64,000 nt of DNA from the NCBI RefSeq assembly GCF_036077095.1, contig NZ_CP107960.1, positions 3,224,001 through 3,288,000 of the forward strand. Reading direction: 5' to 3'. The translations under genes were made by a program, and so were the position numbers. Under the pieces are notes generated by a model. It worked only from the letters and a program-made list of their open reading frames with translations. It searched no databases and was not told the origin of the DNA. The stretch is from Streptomyces sp. NBC_00376. GTDB taxonomy: Bacteria > Actinomycetota > Actinomycetes > Streptomycetales > Streptomycetaceae. Positions 30,341 through 39,686 of this stretch are shown here, in pieces (the stretch's first letter is position 1; every line of letters starts with the position of its first letter).

Positions 30341-31663
30341 TCAGATCTGGCCTTCCTCCAGCATTTCGGTCACCAGCGCGGCGATCTGCGAGCGCTCGGA
30401 GCGGCTGAGGGTGACGTGCGCGAAGAGCGGATGGCCCTTCAGCTTCTCGACCACGGCGACGACTCCGTCGTACCGGCCGACCCTGAGGTTGTCCCGCTGA
30501 GCCACGTCATGCGTGAGCACCACCCGGGAATTCGCCCCGATCCGGGACAGCACGGTCAGCAGTACGTTCCGTTCGAGCGACTGCGCCTCGTCGACGATCA
30601 CGAAGGCGTCGTGGAGCGAACGGCCCCGGATGTGGGTGAGCGGCAGGATCTCCAGCATCCCGCGCCCCAGCACCTCTTCGATGACCTCGCGCCCGGCCAC
30701 CGCCGAGAGCGTGTCGAAGACGGCCTGCGCCCAGGGGCTCATCTTCTCGGCCTCGGTGCCGGGGAGATAGCCCAGTTCCTGCCCGCCGACCGCGTACAGC
30801 GGGCGGAAGACCATCACCTTCTGGTGCTGCCTGCGCTCCAGGACGGCTTCGAGACCGGCGCAGAGCGCCAGCGCCGACTTTCCGGTGCCGGCCCGGCCGC
30901 CCAGCGACACGATGCCGACGTCCTGGTCGAGGAGCAGATCGAGGGCGATGCGCTGTTCGGCGCTGCGGCCGTGGATGCCGAAGGCCTCCCGGTCGCCGCG
31001 GACCAGGCGCACATTGCCCTCGGCGGTGACCCGGCCGAGCGCCTTGCCGCGCTCGGACTGGAGGACCAGTCCGGTGTGCACGGGAAGTTCGGCGGCCTCG
31101 GGGACGTACAGCGTCTCCTCCCCGTAGAGCAGGTCGACCTGCTCGCCGGAGAGCGGGACCTCCGACATGCCGGTCCAGCCGGAGTCGGTGATGGCGAGTT
31201 CGGCGCGGTACTCCTCGGCGAGGAGGCCGACCGAGGACGCCTTGATGCGCAGGGGCAGGTCCTTGGAGACGACGGTGACGTCGTACCCCTCGGCCTGGAG
31301 GTTGCGCGCGACCGCGAGGATCCGTGAGTCGTTGTCCCCCAACCGGTAGCCGGCTGGCAGTACGCCGGGGTCGGAATGGTTGAGTTCGACGCGCAGCGTC
31401 CCGCCCAGATCCCCGAGCGGGATCGGGGCGTCCAGCCGGCCGTAGCGGACCCGGAAGTCGTCCAGCAGGCGCAGGGCCTGCCGGGCGAAGTAGCCGAGTT
31501 CCGGATGGTGCCGTTTGGCCTCCAGTTCCGTGACCACGACGATCGGGAGCACCACTTCGTGCTCGTCGAACCGGGCCATGGCGTTGGGATCGGCCAGCAG
31601 GACGCTGGTGTCGAGAACGTAGGTGCGCCTGTCGGACATGCGGCGCTTTGTGCTGGTCACCAC
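30341..31663 (-). CDS. PIN-PhoH fusion (PhoH2-like RNA helicase/ribonuclease, 440 aa)
   Basis: The N-terminal PIN ribonuclease domain (about 13-150: [37 protein letters not shown]) carries the acidic active-site residues. The C-terminal PhoH ATPase domain (about 225-440) has Walker [14 protein letters not shown] and Walker [12 protein letters not shown]. The fusion is the PhoH2 type, described in mycobacteria as RNA-unwinding and cleaving. The start is GTG 31663 or ATG 31639; neither has a strong RBS. Confidence 0.93.
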   Translation of the reverse strand: MVTSTKRRMSDRRTYVLDTSVLLADPNAMARFDEHEVVLPIVVVTELEAKRHHPELGYFARQALRLLDDFRVRYGRLDAPIPLGDLGGTLRVELNHSDPGVLPAGYRLGDNDSRILAVARNLQAEGYDVTVVSKDLPLRIKASSVGLLAEEYRAELAITDSGWTGMSEVPLSGEQVDLLYGEETLYVPEAAELPVHTGLVLQSERGKALGRVTAEGNVRLVRGDREAFGIHGRSAEQRIALDLLLDQDVGIVSLGGRAGTGKSALALCAGLEAVLERRQHQKVMVFRPLYAVGGQELGYLPGTEAEKMSPWAQAVFDTLSAVAGREVIEEVLGRGMLEILPLTHIRGRSLHDAFVIVDEAQSLERNVLLTVLSRIGANSRVVLTHDVAQRDNLRVGRYDGVVAVVEKLKGHPLFAHVTLSRSERSQIAALVTEMLEEGQI

Positions 31664-32085
31664 GGAAGGACGTACCCCCTCGGACGAGGTTGGGGTGCGA
31701 CGGCGTCGCGGAGCATCCCAATGGGAGAGGACGGACCGGGTTCGGGCCCCGAAGCACGGGCCGGATACCGGCCCTCCGCGTCGGCCGCGTTGGTCGTACG
31801 GTCCTTCGTGTGCAAAGGGCCTCCCGGGCGAGCGGACTCCATGCCGCTCACTTGGACACGACGTCCGCCTGGTTTCTGACCGGACGTCGACCTGTCAGGG
31901 GTATTCCCTCGAACACGCGAAGCCATGCCGCCCGGGGCAGGCGGGTGAGCTGGGATTTGTGCCCCGGGGCACATGGGTCCGGGCGCACCGCCCGCGCGGC
32001 TGCTTCCTCGGACGCCGGACGGGCCGGGAGCGGTCGCCGGGACGGGCCGGGAATGATCGCCGGACCCGTCGGGAGCCTTCGGGAG
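31664..32085. other. 422-bp intergenic region, no gene seen
   Basis: Lies between the phoH-like and Z-isoprenyl transferase genes, both on the minus strand. I see no coding pattern or strong hairpin; it should contain the phoH promoter. Confidence 0.5.
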
Positions 32086-32847
32086 TCAGCCGCCGAAGCG
32101 GCGGCCGCGGGCCGCGTAGTCGCGCAGTGCGCGGAGGAAGTCGACCTTGCGGAAGGCCGGCCAGAAGACCTCGCAGAAGTAGTACTCGGAGTGCGCGGTC
32201 TGCCAGAGCATGAAGCCGGACAGCCGCTGCTCGCCGCTGGTGCGGATCACGAGGTCCGGGTCGGGCTGGCCCCGGGTGTAGAGGTGCTCGGAGATCATGT
32301 CGGTGGAGACGATCTCCGCCAGGTCCTCGAACGAGGTCCCCTTGGCGGAGTGGTCCAGCAGCAGCGAGCGGACCGCGTCGGCGATCTCCTGGCGTCCGCC
32401 GTAGCCGACGGCGACATTGACCAGTATTCCGTCGACGCCGACCGTGGCCTGCTCGGCCTCCTTGAGCACCGTCTGGGTGTGGGCGGGCAGCAGGTCGAGC
32501 GTGCCGACGTGGTGGACCCGCCAGCGGCCGTCGGCCGCGAGGTCGCGCACGGTGTTCTCGATGATCCCGAGGAGCGGCTTCAGCTCGGAATCGGGCCGGT
32601 CGAAGTTGTCCGTGGAGAGCAGCCAGAGCGTGACGACTTCCACATCCGTCTCGCTGCACCAGCCGAGAAGTTCCTTGATCTTGTCCGCGCCGGCCTGGTG
32701 CCCCTGCGCGGCCGTGCCGCCGGACGCCTTCGCCCAGCGCCGGTTGCCGTCGAGGATGACACCGATGTGCTTGGGCACCTGGGTGTGGTCGAGGCGGGCC
32801 TCCACCCGGCGCGCGTAGAGCCCGTACACCAGGTCGCGCAAGTTCAC
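32086..32847 (-). CDS. Z-isoprenyl diphosphate synthase, UppS family (253 aa)
   Basis: Cis-prenyltransferase that condenses isopentenyl diphosphate units for polyprenyl carriers of wall synthesis. The catalytic block ILDGNRRWAK is at 31-40 (Asp33), followed by LWLLSTDNFDRPDSELKPL and the C-terminal DLVIRTSGEQRLSGFMLWQTAHSEYYF. GTG at 32847 is chosen (GAGAGGTGG upstream). Actinobacteria often carry two such enzymes; this one resembles the short-chain (Z-farnesyl-type) group, but product length cannot be read. Confidence 0.93.
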   Translation of the reverse strand: MNLRDLVYGLYARRVEARLDHTQVPKHIGVILDGNRRWAKASGGTAAQGHQAGADKIKELLGWCSETDVEVVTLWLLSTDNFDRPDSELKPLLGIIENTVRDLAADGRWRVHHVGTLDLLPAHTQTVLKEAEQATVGVDGILVNVAVGYGGRQEIADAVRSLLLDHSAKGTSFEDLAEIVSTDMISEHLYTRGQPDPDLVIRTSGEQRLSGFMLWQTAHSEYYFCEVFWPAFRKVDFLRALRDYAARGRRFGG

Positions 32848-33051
32848 TGAGTCCACCTCTCGGTTCCGTGCGGGCCCCGCCCGCCCCCCTCTGCCCGGGG
32901 TCCGGGGTCGTCCCCCCTGGGGATCGCCGCACAGGTCCACAGAGTCCGTCGCCCCGCCGTGCCGTAGCAGTCCCCGAAGCCGCCACATTACTGCGCAGGC
33001 GGCGTACCGGCCCAACCCGGCCTGTCACAAGTCCGTGATAAGGAGAGAAAC

Positions 33052-34092
33052 GTGACTGATTCTCCTCTCCACTACCAAGCCGCCGGTTCGCGATACGACT
33101 CCATGGAGTACCGCCGCACCGGCCGCAGCGGTCTCAAGCTTCCCGCCGTCTCCCTCGGCCTCTGGCACAACTTCGGCGACGACCGCACGCTGGACTCCCA
33201 GCGGGCGATCCTGCGCCGCGCCTTCGATCTCGGTGTGACCCACTTCGACCTGGCCAACAACTACGGACCGCCGCCCGGCTCCGCCGAGCTCAACTTCGGC
33301 AAGCTGTTCCAGCAGGACTTCGCCCCGTACCGGGACGAGCTGATCATCTCCACCAAGGCCGGTTACGAGATGCACCCCGGCCCCTACGGCGAATGGGGTT
33401 CCCGCAAGTACCTGCTGTCGTCGCTCGACGCCTCGCTGAAGCGGATGGGGCTGGATTACGTCGACATCTTCTACTCCCACCGCTTCGACCCGGAGACCCC
33501 GCTGGAGGAGACGATGGGGGCCCTGGCCTCCGCCGTCCAGCAGGGCAAGGCGCTGTACGTGGGGGTGTCCTCGTACAACGCGGAGCAGACCGCCGAGGCC
33601 GCCGGGCTGCTCAAGGAGATGGGTGTACCGGCGCTGATCCACCAGCCGTCCTACTCGATGATCAACCGCTGGATCGAGGACGACGACCTGCTCGACACCC
33701 TGGAGACGGCCGGCATGGGCTGCATCTCCTTCGTGCCGCTCGCGCAGGGTCTGCTCACCGGGAAGTACCTGGCGGGCATCCCGGCGGGCTCCCGTGCCAC
33801 CCAGGGCAAGTCCCTGGATCCCGGTCTGCTCTCGGACGAGGTGGTGCGTCGGCTGAACGGGTTGAACGACATCGCCCGGCGTCGCGGTCAGTCGCTCGCC
33901 CAGCTGGCGCTGTGCTGGGTGCTGCGCGACAGCCGGATGACGTCCGCGCTGATCGGCGCGTCGAGCGTGAAGCAGCTGGAGGAGAACGTCGCGGCGCTCG
34001 CCGGACAGCCGCTGACCGACGAGGAGTTGAAGGAGATCGACGCCTTCGCCGTGGACACCGAGGGCACCAACATCTGGGCCGGACGGGGCTGA
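33052..34092 (+). CDS. Aldo-keto reductase, YghZ/L-glyceraldehyde-3-phosphate reductase-like (346 aa)
   Basis: NADPH-dependent reductase with the AKR catalytic tetrad Asp66, Tyr71 (DLANNYG), Lys102 (STKAGYEM) and His143 (FYSHRFD). The EWGSRKYLLSSLDASLKRM stretch is typical of AKR14 enzymes. A GTG start follows ATAAGGAGAG. The terminator at 34158-34194 makes it monocistronic. Confidence 0.94.
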   Translation: MTDSPLHYQAAGSRYDSMEYRRTGRSGLKLPAVSLGLWHNFGDDRTLDSQRAILRRAFDLGVTHFDLANNYGPPPGSAELNFGKLFQQDFAPYRDELIISTKAGYEMHPGPYGEWGSRKYLLSSLDASLKRMGLDYVDIFYSHRFDPETPLEETMGALASAVQQGKALYVGVSSYNAEQTAEAAGLLKEMGVPALIHQPSYSMINRWIEDDDLLDTLETAGMGCISFVPLAQGLLTGKYLAGIPAGSRATQGKSLDPGLLSDEVVRRLNGLNDIARRRGQSLAQLALCWVLRDSRMTSALIGASSVKQLEENVAALAGQPLTDEELKEIDAFAVDTEGTNIWAGRG

Positions 34093-34157
34093 CGAGGCTC
34101 ACGGGGCGGGCGGTACCGCGGGGCGGTACGAGCCCGGCGCCTCGGCCCGACAAAAAA

Positions 34158-34194
34158 CGGGCCGGTCCGTGGGGGGGGGATACGGACCGGCCCG
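34158..34194 (+). terminator. Hairpin after the aldo-keto reductase gene
   Basis: CGGGCCGGTCCGT and its exact complement around a loop of nine G plus AT. It is preceded by an A-tract (CAAAAAAC), which would act as the U-tract for a transcript arriving from the other strand. Confidence 0.85.
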
Positions 34195-34304
34195 AGGGGG
34201 GGTTTCCACCATAACCCTTCGTAAGTGATGGTGGGCGCCACGCCACTCCACAATCACTCTCCGGATTCACCGGACTCCGTTGCGCGCATCACCGGGTTGA
34301 CGTC

Positions 34305-34832
34305 TCAGTGCCCGCCGACCGGCTTCACACAGCCGGTTCCTTCGAGGTATCTGCCGTGCGCCTCGGCCGTGACCAGGCCGTTGACCATGCCGTCCAGCGC
34401 GCCCTCGACGCAGATGGTGCCGAGGTCGAGCAGGAAGGTGGTGCGGTGCGGGCCGAAGGTGCCGGTGGTGATGGCTCCGGAGCTGTAGCCCAGACCGGTG
34501 AGGGCCGCCCTGATCCGGGGCTCGGTGGTCCTGCGGCCCTCCGCGATCCCGGCCAGGCCGGCCTTGACCTTCTCCACCTCGGCATCGCCCCGGGTCCGGT
34601 CGGCCGGGGACAGCTCGGCGGTGGACTGGAAGGCGTGGTTCTCCCGGTATTTCGAGGCGTCGCTGCCGTCGACGGGATCGTCGCTGCCGTCGAGCGGGGC
34701 CGCGCGGGGTGGGGTCCCCTCGGCCGCCGCCCCGGACCCGGCCCGCTCGGTGCCGCAGCCGGCGAGGGCGGGGAGCATGGCGAGCGCCGCCGCTGCGGCG
34801 AGTATCCGGGCCGTACGTCTCGCAGAGGTCAT
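34305..34832 (-). CDS. Putative lipoprotein (175 aa)
   Basis: Type II signal peptide (ARRTARILAAAAALAMLPALAGC, lipid Cys at about 26), then a Gly/Asp-rich linker and a domain with AELSPADRTRGDAEVEKVKAGLAG and TTFLLDLGTICVEGALDGM. No family recognised. It is divergent from the winged-helix gene at 34884, leaving only 51 bp for both promoters. Confidence 0.8.
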   Translation of the reverse strand: MTSARRTARILAAAAALAMLPALAGCGTERAGSGAAAEGTPPRAAPLDGSDDPVDGSDASKYRENHAFQSTAELSPADRTRGDAEVEKVKAGLAGIAEGRRTTEPRIRAALTGLGYSSGAITTGTFGPHRTTFLLDLGTICVEGALDGMVNGLVTAEAHGRYLEGTGCVKPVGGH

Positions 34833-34883
34833 GGGCCGAGTATGGGACAGGACCTGACCTGATGGGCCGATAGCTTCACCGTC

Positions 34884-36035
34884 ATGACGAGCCGAACCGC
34901 AAACGTGACCTGGACCGCCGCGAATGCCCGCCGGATGGCACGCCAGGGGCTCGCGTCCCCCGGCCGCCTCGCCCCCGCCGAAGTGGTCGCCACGCTGCCG
35001 GCCGCGCATGCCCAGGTGCTCTCGGCCGCCGAGCTCTCCGTCGGGATGCGGACCACGGACGTGACCCGTACCGATGTGCGCGCCGCGCTGTGGAAGGACC
35101 GCACGCTGGTCAAGACGTTCGGGCCGCGGGGCACCGTCCATCTGCTGCCGATGACCGAACTCTCCATGTGGACAGGTGCGTTGTCCGCGCTGCCGACCGG
35201 GCGCAATCCCTTCGCCAAGGATGCCCGGATGACCCCGGAGCAGGTCGGGACGGTGCTCGCCGCGATCGAGGACGCGCTGACCGGGGCCGAGCTGACCGTC
35301 GACGAGCTGTCCGACGCGGTGGTGGAGCGGGCCGGGGCGTGGGCGGGGGATCCCGTGATGCCCGCGTTCCAGGGCATGTGGCCGCGCTGGCGGCAGGTGA
35401 TGCATCTGGCGGGCCACCGCGGGGTGCTGTGCTTCGCGCCGGATCGCGGCCGCAAGGTCACCTACACCCGCCCCGGCGTCGTACCGCTCGACGGGCCCGG
35501 GGCGCTCGCCGGTCTCGTACGCCGCTATCTGCACGCGTACGGGCCCGCGACGCCCGCGCACTTCGCGAAGTGGCTCTCGGCGCCTTCCGGTTGGGCCGGG
35601 GAGCTGTTCGCGGGAACGGCCGCGCGCGGGGAGATCGAGCAGGTGACGTACGAGGGCGGCCCGGCCTGGGTGGTGGCGGGTGACACCGACTTCTCGGCGG
35701 AGCCGGTCCGCGGGGTGCGGCTGCTCCCCTACTTCGACGGCTTCCTCATCGCGTCCCAGCCGCGCGAGCAGCTCTTCCCGGGCGCGGCGTACACGCGTGC
35801 GCTGGCGGGCGGCCAGGCGGGGAACTTCCCGGTGCTGCTGGTCGACGGCACGGCCGCCGGGGTGTGGCACCAGCGGCGTTCGGGCCGCCGGATCGCGGTG
35901 ACCGTGGAACCGCTGGCACCCCTGACGGCCGGGCAGCTGCGGGAGCTGGAGGCGGAGGTGGCGCGGTTGGGGGCGGTGCTGGAGGGGCACGCGGAGCTGA
36001 CGGTGGGCAAGGTGACGGTGGGGGCGCACGCGTAG
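34884..36035 (+). CDS. Winged-helix DNA-binding domain protein (HTH_42/AlkZ-related, 383 aa)
   Basis: Belongs to the HTH_42 group that includes the AlkZ DNA-crosslink glycosylases. Recognisable parts are TRTDVRAALWKDRTLVKTFGPRGTVHLLP, RKVTYTRPGVVPLDGPGALAGLVRRYLHAYGPATPAHFAKWLS and PYFDGFLIASQPREQLFPG. The QxQ/QxD catalytic motif of true AlkZ is not evident (the corresponding stretch reads AQVLSAAEL), so glycosylase activity is doubtful. Its stop codon lies inside the first copy of the 45-bp tandem repeat. Confidence 0.85.
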   Translation: MTSRTANVTWTAANARRMARQGLASPGRLAPAEVVATLPAAHAQVLSAAELSVGMRTTDVTRTDVRAALWKDRTLVKTFGPRGTVHLLPMTELSMWTGALSALPTGRNPFAKDARMTPEQVGTVLAAIEDALTGAELTVDELSDAVVERAGAWAGDPVMPAFQGMWPRWRQVMHLAGHRGVLCFAPDRGRKVTYTRPGVVPLDGPGALAGLVRRYLHAYGPATPAHFAKWLSAPSGWAGELFAGTAARGEIEQVTYEGGPAWVVAGDTDFSAEPVRGVRLLPYFDGFLIASQPREQLFPGAAYTRALAGGQAGNFPVLLVDGTAAGVWHQRRSGRRIAVTVEPLAPLTAGQLRELEAEVARLGAVLEGHAELTVGKVTVGAHA

Positions 36036-36242
36036 GGCGGGCGCGCGGGGGACGCTCAGGGGCGGCGGGGGTGGATGCGTAGGCGGGCGCGCGGGGGACG
36101 CTCAGGGTGCGGCGGGAGCGCACGCGTAGGGCGGGTGCACGGGGATGCTCAGGGGCGGCGGGGGCGCAACGCGTACGGCGGATGCGGGGGGCTCAGGCGG
36201 CGGCAGGGGCAGACCGTACGGCGGATGCGGGGCGTGCTCAGG
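36018..36242. repeat. Five degenerate ~45-bp tandem repeats spanning a convergent gene junction
   Basis: Copies at 36018-36060, 36061-36106, 36107-36153, 36154-36197 and 36198-36242, each with a GCGTA(G/C)GGCGG-like and a GCTCAGG block. The first copy contains the stop of the plus-strand gene, the last the stop of the minus-strand gene. It looks like repeated duplication of a tiny convergent intergenic region. Confidence 0.8.
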
Positions 36243-36696
36243 TGGCGGCCGGTGCGCCCCGGTGGCCCCGGGTGAAGCGGATCGCCACGGTGTCGCCGCC
36301 GATGACCACGAAGCTGCCGCCCTCGCAGCGGATGACGACCTCGCGCACCTGCCCGTTCTCGTCCCCGCGTTCCTCGGTGCGGGTGACCGTCCAGCCGCCG
36401 TCGGGCGGCTCCGGCAGGTTCGACACGGTGGCGAACTCCCACTGCCCCGACGGTACGCACCAGTCGGGCAGCCGCGGCCAGGCACCAGGACCGACGCGCA
36501 GCGTCCAGTCGGACGCACAGGTCAGGAGCACCGACTGGCCGTCGGCCAGCAGGAATTCGACGGCCTCCGGCTCCCCCAGCCGTCCTTCCGGCCGGTAGAA
36601 CACCCCGACCACCGCGATGATCCGCTCGCCCCTGAGCCAGTCGGCCCGCCCCTGCCGCGGGACCCGCGGCGCTTCTCCTTCGTTCCCCACCCTCAT
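36238..36696 (-). CDS. Conserved hypothetical protein (152 aa)
   Basis: No family recognised. The protein looks like a small soluble beta-rich domain (FYRPEGRLGEPEAVEFLLADGQSVLLTCASDWTLRV, GGSFVVIGGDTVAIRF). The ATG at 36696 has GGGGAAGGA upstream. It precedes, on the same strand, nothing else; the methyltransferase gene lies upstream. Codon use is typical of the region. Confidence 0.7.
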   Translation of the reverse strand: MRVGNEGEAPRVPRQGRADWLRGERIIAVVGVFYRPEGRLGEPEAVEFLLADGQSVLLTCASDWTLRVGPGAWPRLPDWCVPSGQWEFATVSNLPEPPDGGWTVTRTEERGDENGQVREVVIRCEGGSFVVIGGDTVAIRFTRGHRGAPAAT

Positions 36697-36769
36697 GTGC
36701 CAGATCCTTCCCCGGGAGTTCACCGCCCAGGGTCGCATCATCCGGCCGTGCGTGGCGGGTACTGCCCGG

Positions 36770-37573
36770 TCAGGGCCGGTCCGGTTTGCGGGCCTCGATC
36801 AGGAATCGGGTGGTGTGGGCGACGAACGGCCCCTCTTTCTCGATCAGTCGGTGCAGTTCGGCCAGGCGCGGCCGGTACTCCTCGACGGTGAAGCCCGGCA
36901 CCATCCAGATCACCTTGCGCAGGAAGTAGACGACGGCGCCGATGTCGAGGAATTCGGTACGCAGTCGTTCCGCCCGCAGATCGACGACCTCCAGCCCGGC
37001 CGCCTCTGCGGCCGCGCGCGCCTGCTCGGGGTCGCGGGCGCCGCGCACCTCGGGCGGCTGCGGGCCGAGGAAGTACTCGACGAGCTCGAAGACGCTGGCC
37101 GGGCCGACCTGTTGGGAGAAGTACGTGCCGCCGGGGACGAGCACCCGCGCGATCTCCGCCCACCAGGTGGTGACCGGGTGCCGGCTGACCACCAGGTCGA
37201 AGGCGTTGTCGCCGAACGGCAGCGGCGGCTCGTCCGCGTCGGCGACCACGGCCGCGCCGAGCGGGTGCAGGAGCGCGGTGGCGCGGGCGATGTTCGGCGG
37301 CCAGGACTCGGTGGCGACGGTGAGCGGCGGCAGCTTCGGTACGGAGGCGAGGACCTCGCCGCCGCCGGTCTGGATGTCGAGCGCGGCTGTGGCCCGCCCC
37401 ATCCGGTCCGCCATGGCACGGGCGTAGCCCCAGGAGGGGCGCTCTTCGGTGGCCCGGCCGTCGAGCCAGGAGAAGTCCCAGCCGTCCACGGAGACGGTGG
37501 CCGCCTCCGCGACGAGGGCTTCGAATCGTGCGCGCTCTGCTTCGGACGGCGTCTCTTCGGGTGCTCCGGACAT
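36770..37573 (-). CDS. Class I SAM-dependent methyltransferase (267 aa)
   Basis: A Rossmann-type methyltransferase: ALDIQTGGGEVLAS is the SAM-binding motif I, followed by LHPLGAAVVADADEPPLPFGDNAFDLVVSRH (motifs II-IV) and VLVPGGTYFSQQVG. Such proteins are annotated as UbiE/COQ5-like, but the substrate is not readable. It stands alone, 73 bp before the small hypothetical gene on the same strand. Confidence 0.9.
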   Translation of the reverse strand: MSGAPEETPSEAERARFEALVAEAATVSVDGWDFSWLDGRATEERPSWGYARAMADRMGRATAALDIQTGGGEVLASVPKLPPLTVATESWPPNIARATALLHPLGAAVVADADEPPLPFGDNAFDLVVSRHPVTTWWAEIARVLVPGGTYFSQQVGPASVFELVEYFLGPQPPEVRGARDPEQARAAAEAAGLEVVDLRAERLRTEFLDIGAVVYFLRKVIWMVPGFTVEEYRPRLAELHRLIEKEGPFVAHTTRFLIEARKPDRP

Positions 37574-37666
37574 ACGGGAATGGTGTCAGCCGGGTGCCGG
37601 GCGGCGCGACCGGATTGCGGCGGGGCCGGACGACGGGGCAGGGGGCGGTGGGGCCAGACTGCCAGG

Positions 37667-38473
37667 TCAGGCGGCCAGGGCGCCGAGCAGTATGCCCAGC
37701 AGCGCGCCCGTGATCATGAAGGGGCCGAACGGGATGCCGGTCTTGCGCCCGGCCTTCTTCATGACCATCAGCCCGAACCCGTACACCGCTCCGAGCAGGA
37801 ACCCGGCGAAGCCTCCGGCGAACACCACGGCCCAGCCGTACCAGCCGAGGGCCATGCCCAGCGAGAGGGCGAGCTTGACGTCCCCGAAGCCCATTCCGTT
37901 CGGGTTGATGAGGAAGAGCAGGAAGTAGAAGCCGCCGAGCGCGGCGCCGCCGAGCAGGGCGGACAGCCAGGATCCGGCGTGCTCGGGGAGAAGGGCGGCG
38001 GCGCCGAGGAGTACGGCGACGGCCCCGGCGGCGGGCAGCGTCAGCCGGTCGGGCAGCCGGTGGACGCGGCGGTCGATGGTCGCCAGGAGTACGGCGACGG
38101 GTGCCATCAGCAGCCAGACGGCCAGTTCGGGGCGGAGCCCGGTGGCCGCCGCGAGGACGGCGCAGGACAGCGCGGTGACGACGGGGACGAGGACGCCGGG
38201 GGCGTAACGCGTGGCGGGCGGCGTGCGGTCCGGCCCACCGTCCGGCTCTCCCCGCTCGGCGCCCGCGGCGGCGGGTACCGGCACGGCCGCGCACCGGGCG
38301 CACCGGGTGGAGCCGAGCCAGCCGCGGGCGGCCCCGGTCAGGGCGTGGCCCTCGGGGCAGGCGTCGCGCCAGGGGTCCTCCGGTTCGACGGAGAACCGGT
38401 AGGCGGCGCGCGGGACCAGCAGTCCGGCCGCTGCGCCCCAGAATGCGGCGAGCACTGTCAGCATGGCGTCCAC
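37667..38473 (-). CDS. A24 prepilin peptidase (268 aa)
   Basis: A membrane aspartic protease that cleaves class III (prepilin) signals. Both catalytic Asp regions are present: IDRRVHRLPDRLTLP (about 165) and GMGFGDVKLALSLGMALG (GxGD motif, about 205). About seven membrane segments. A cytoplasmic loop with a CARC pair resembles the N-terminal zinc-binding loop of PilD-like enzymes. No pilus genes lie beside it, but two proteins with internal Flp-type cleavage motifs are encoded 4-10 kb downstream. Confidence 0.9.
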   Translation of the reverse strand: MDAMLTVLAAFWGAAAGLLVPRAAYRFSVEPEDPWRDACPEGHALTGAARGWLGSTRCARCAAVPVPAAAGAERGEPDGGPDRTPPATRYAPGVLVPVVTALSCAVLAAATGLRPELAVWLLMAPVAVLLATIDRRVHRLPDRLTLPAAGAVAVLLGAAALLPEHAGSWLSALLGGAALGGFYFLLFLINPNGMGFGDVKLALSLGMALGWYGWAVVFAGGFAGFLLGAVYGFGLMVMKKAGRKTGIPFGPFMITGALLGILLGALAA

Positions 38474-38575
38474 GGAGCGACCCTAAGCGGGCGCCGGGCA
38501 CCGGTCATGGGTCCTGGGGCCCACTGCGTACCGTTCCGGACCCAGCGGCGGTCACCTGGCGCTACCTTCATGGCC

Positions 38576-38959
38576 ATGGCTCAATGGCGCAATGGCAACG
38601 GCACGTTGACGGTCACCGACGCACAGGGTGGACAGGGCGAGGAGATCCCGCTGCGGATCGCGGCCTCGTACCGGGCCCGGAGCCGCGGACTGCTCGGGCA
38701 GGACGGGATCGACGGCGCTCTCCTGATCACCCCGTGCGGGAGTGTGCACAGCTTCCGGATGCGGTTCACCATCGATGTGGCTTACCTGGACCGGAAGTTC
38801 AAGGTCGTGGCGGTCCACACGATGAAGCCCGGCCGGCTGGGCCTGCCCCGGCTGCGGGCCCGGCATGTGGTCGAGGCGGAGGCGGGGGCGATGGAGAAGT
38901 GGGGGATCCGGCCGGGGGTCCGGGTGACGATCGTGCAGAGCGGGACCGACCGGAAGTGA
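38576..38959 (+). CDS. DUF192 family protein (127 aa)
   Basis: Small DUF192 domain: RSRGLLGQDGIDGALLITPCGSVHSFRMRFTIDVAYLD, the conserved core with a Cys and an FRM..IDV strand. These proteins are often secreted or beside secretion genes; this one lacks a signal peptide. A TACCTT box ends 7 nt before the ATG at 38576 and no RBS is present, so it may be leaderless; an ATG at 38570 is the alternative. It is divergent from the prepilin peptidase gene, with about 100 bp between. Confidence 0.85.
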   Translation: MAQWRNGNGTLTVTDAQGGQGEEIPLRIAASYRARSRGLLGQDGIDGALLITPCGSVHSFRMRFTIDVAYLDRKFKVVAVHTMKPGRLGLPRLRARHVVEAEAGAMEKWGIRPGVRVTIVQSGTDRK

Positions 38960-38968
38960 ACTGCGGCC

Positions 38969-38996
38969 GGAAGCAGGAAGCAGGAAGCAGGAAGTA
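38969..38996. repeat. Four 7-bp GGAAGCA tandem repeats
   Basis: GGAAGCA x3 plus GGAAGTA, between the convergent ends of the DUF192 and XRE-cupin genes. The unit resembles the last codons of the DUF192 gene (CGGAAGTGA). Confidence 0.75.
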
Positions 38997-39010
38997 GGCG
39001 GCCGGGCGCG

Positions 39011-39595
39011 CTACGGCCGGAGCTTCGTGCGGGACAGCGGCAGGGCCGGGGCGATCGACCAGAGGACCTCGGCCTCCTCCTCGCCGGGGTTGTCCCAGGC
39101 GTGCGCGGCCCGCGCCGAGAACGTCGTCGAGTCACCGGCCTCCAGGAGCCTGGGCTCACCGTCCACGCTCAGCCGCAGCGTGCCGCGGACCATGTACGCG
39201 AAGACCGTCTCGGCCTCCAGGCTGTACGCACCGCCGGAGCCGCCGCCGGGCCGCAGGATCGTCCGCATGACCTGGACGTGCCGTTCCTCGGCGGGCGTCA
39301 GGAGGAACTCCTCGATGCCGTGGCCGCCCATCTCCAGCTTGGCGCCCACGCCGCCCTTGACGACGTCCTGGTCCGGATAGTCGAAGAGCGTGGCGATGCC
39401 GGTGCCCAGGGCCTCGCAGATACGGATCAGGGTCGGGACGGAGACCGAGGTCTTGCCGCGCTCGGCAAGGCTCACGAAGCCCTTGGTCACGCCGGCCGCT
39501 TCCGCTACCTGGGCGAGTGTCAGGCCCTGCGCCAGGCGGAGCTCACGCAGCCTCGGGCCGATCGTGGACATGTGACTGTCAGGGGCTTCGGACAT
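39011..39595 (-). CDS. XRE-cupin transcriptional regulator (194 aa)
   Basis: N-terminal XRE HTH (about 13-68: GPRLRELRLAQGLTLAQVAEAAGVTKGFVSLAERGKTSVSVPTL) and a C-terminal cupin sensor (about 120-185: ETVFAYMVRGTLRLSVDGEPRLLEAGDSTTFSARAAHAWDNPGEEEAEVLW). Family members respond to small metabolites such as amines or aldehydes. A TAGCGT box 7 nt before the ATG at 39595 suggests a leaderless transcript. It is divergent from the adh-permease operon and probably controls it through the paired dyads at 39687-39729. Confidence 0.93.
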   Translation of the reverse strand: MSEAPDSHMSTIGPRLRELRLAQGLTLAQVAEAAGVTKGFVSLAERGKTSVSVPTLIRICEALGTGIATLFDYPDQDVVKGGVGAKLEMGGHGIEEFLLTPAEERHVQVMRTILRPGGGSGGAYSLEAETVFAYMVRGTLRLSVDGEPRLLEAGDSTTFSARAAHAWDNPGEEEAEVLWSIAPALPLSRTKLRP

Positions 39596-39686
39596 GGCGG
39601 ACACGCTACCTGTCGGGGACGTCACGTTCGGTGGCCGGGGGAACGCGCAGGTCACAAGGGTTGCCGGAAGGGTCTTTACCCATCGA

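Noticed and set aside
36018..36242. Regular ~45-bp repeats as a possible CRISPR array
   Set aside because: Copies are head-to-tail without unique spacers, are degenerate along their length, and no cas genes are present.
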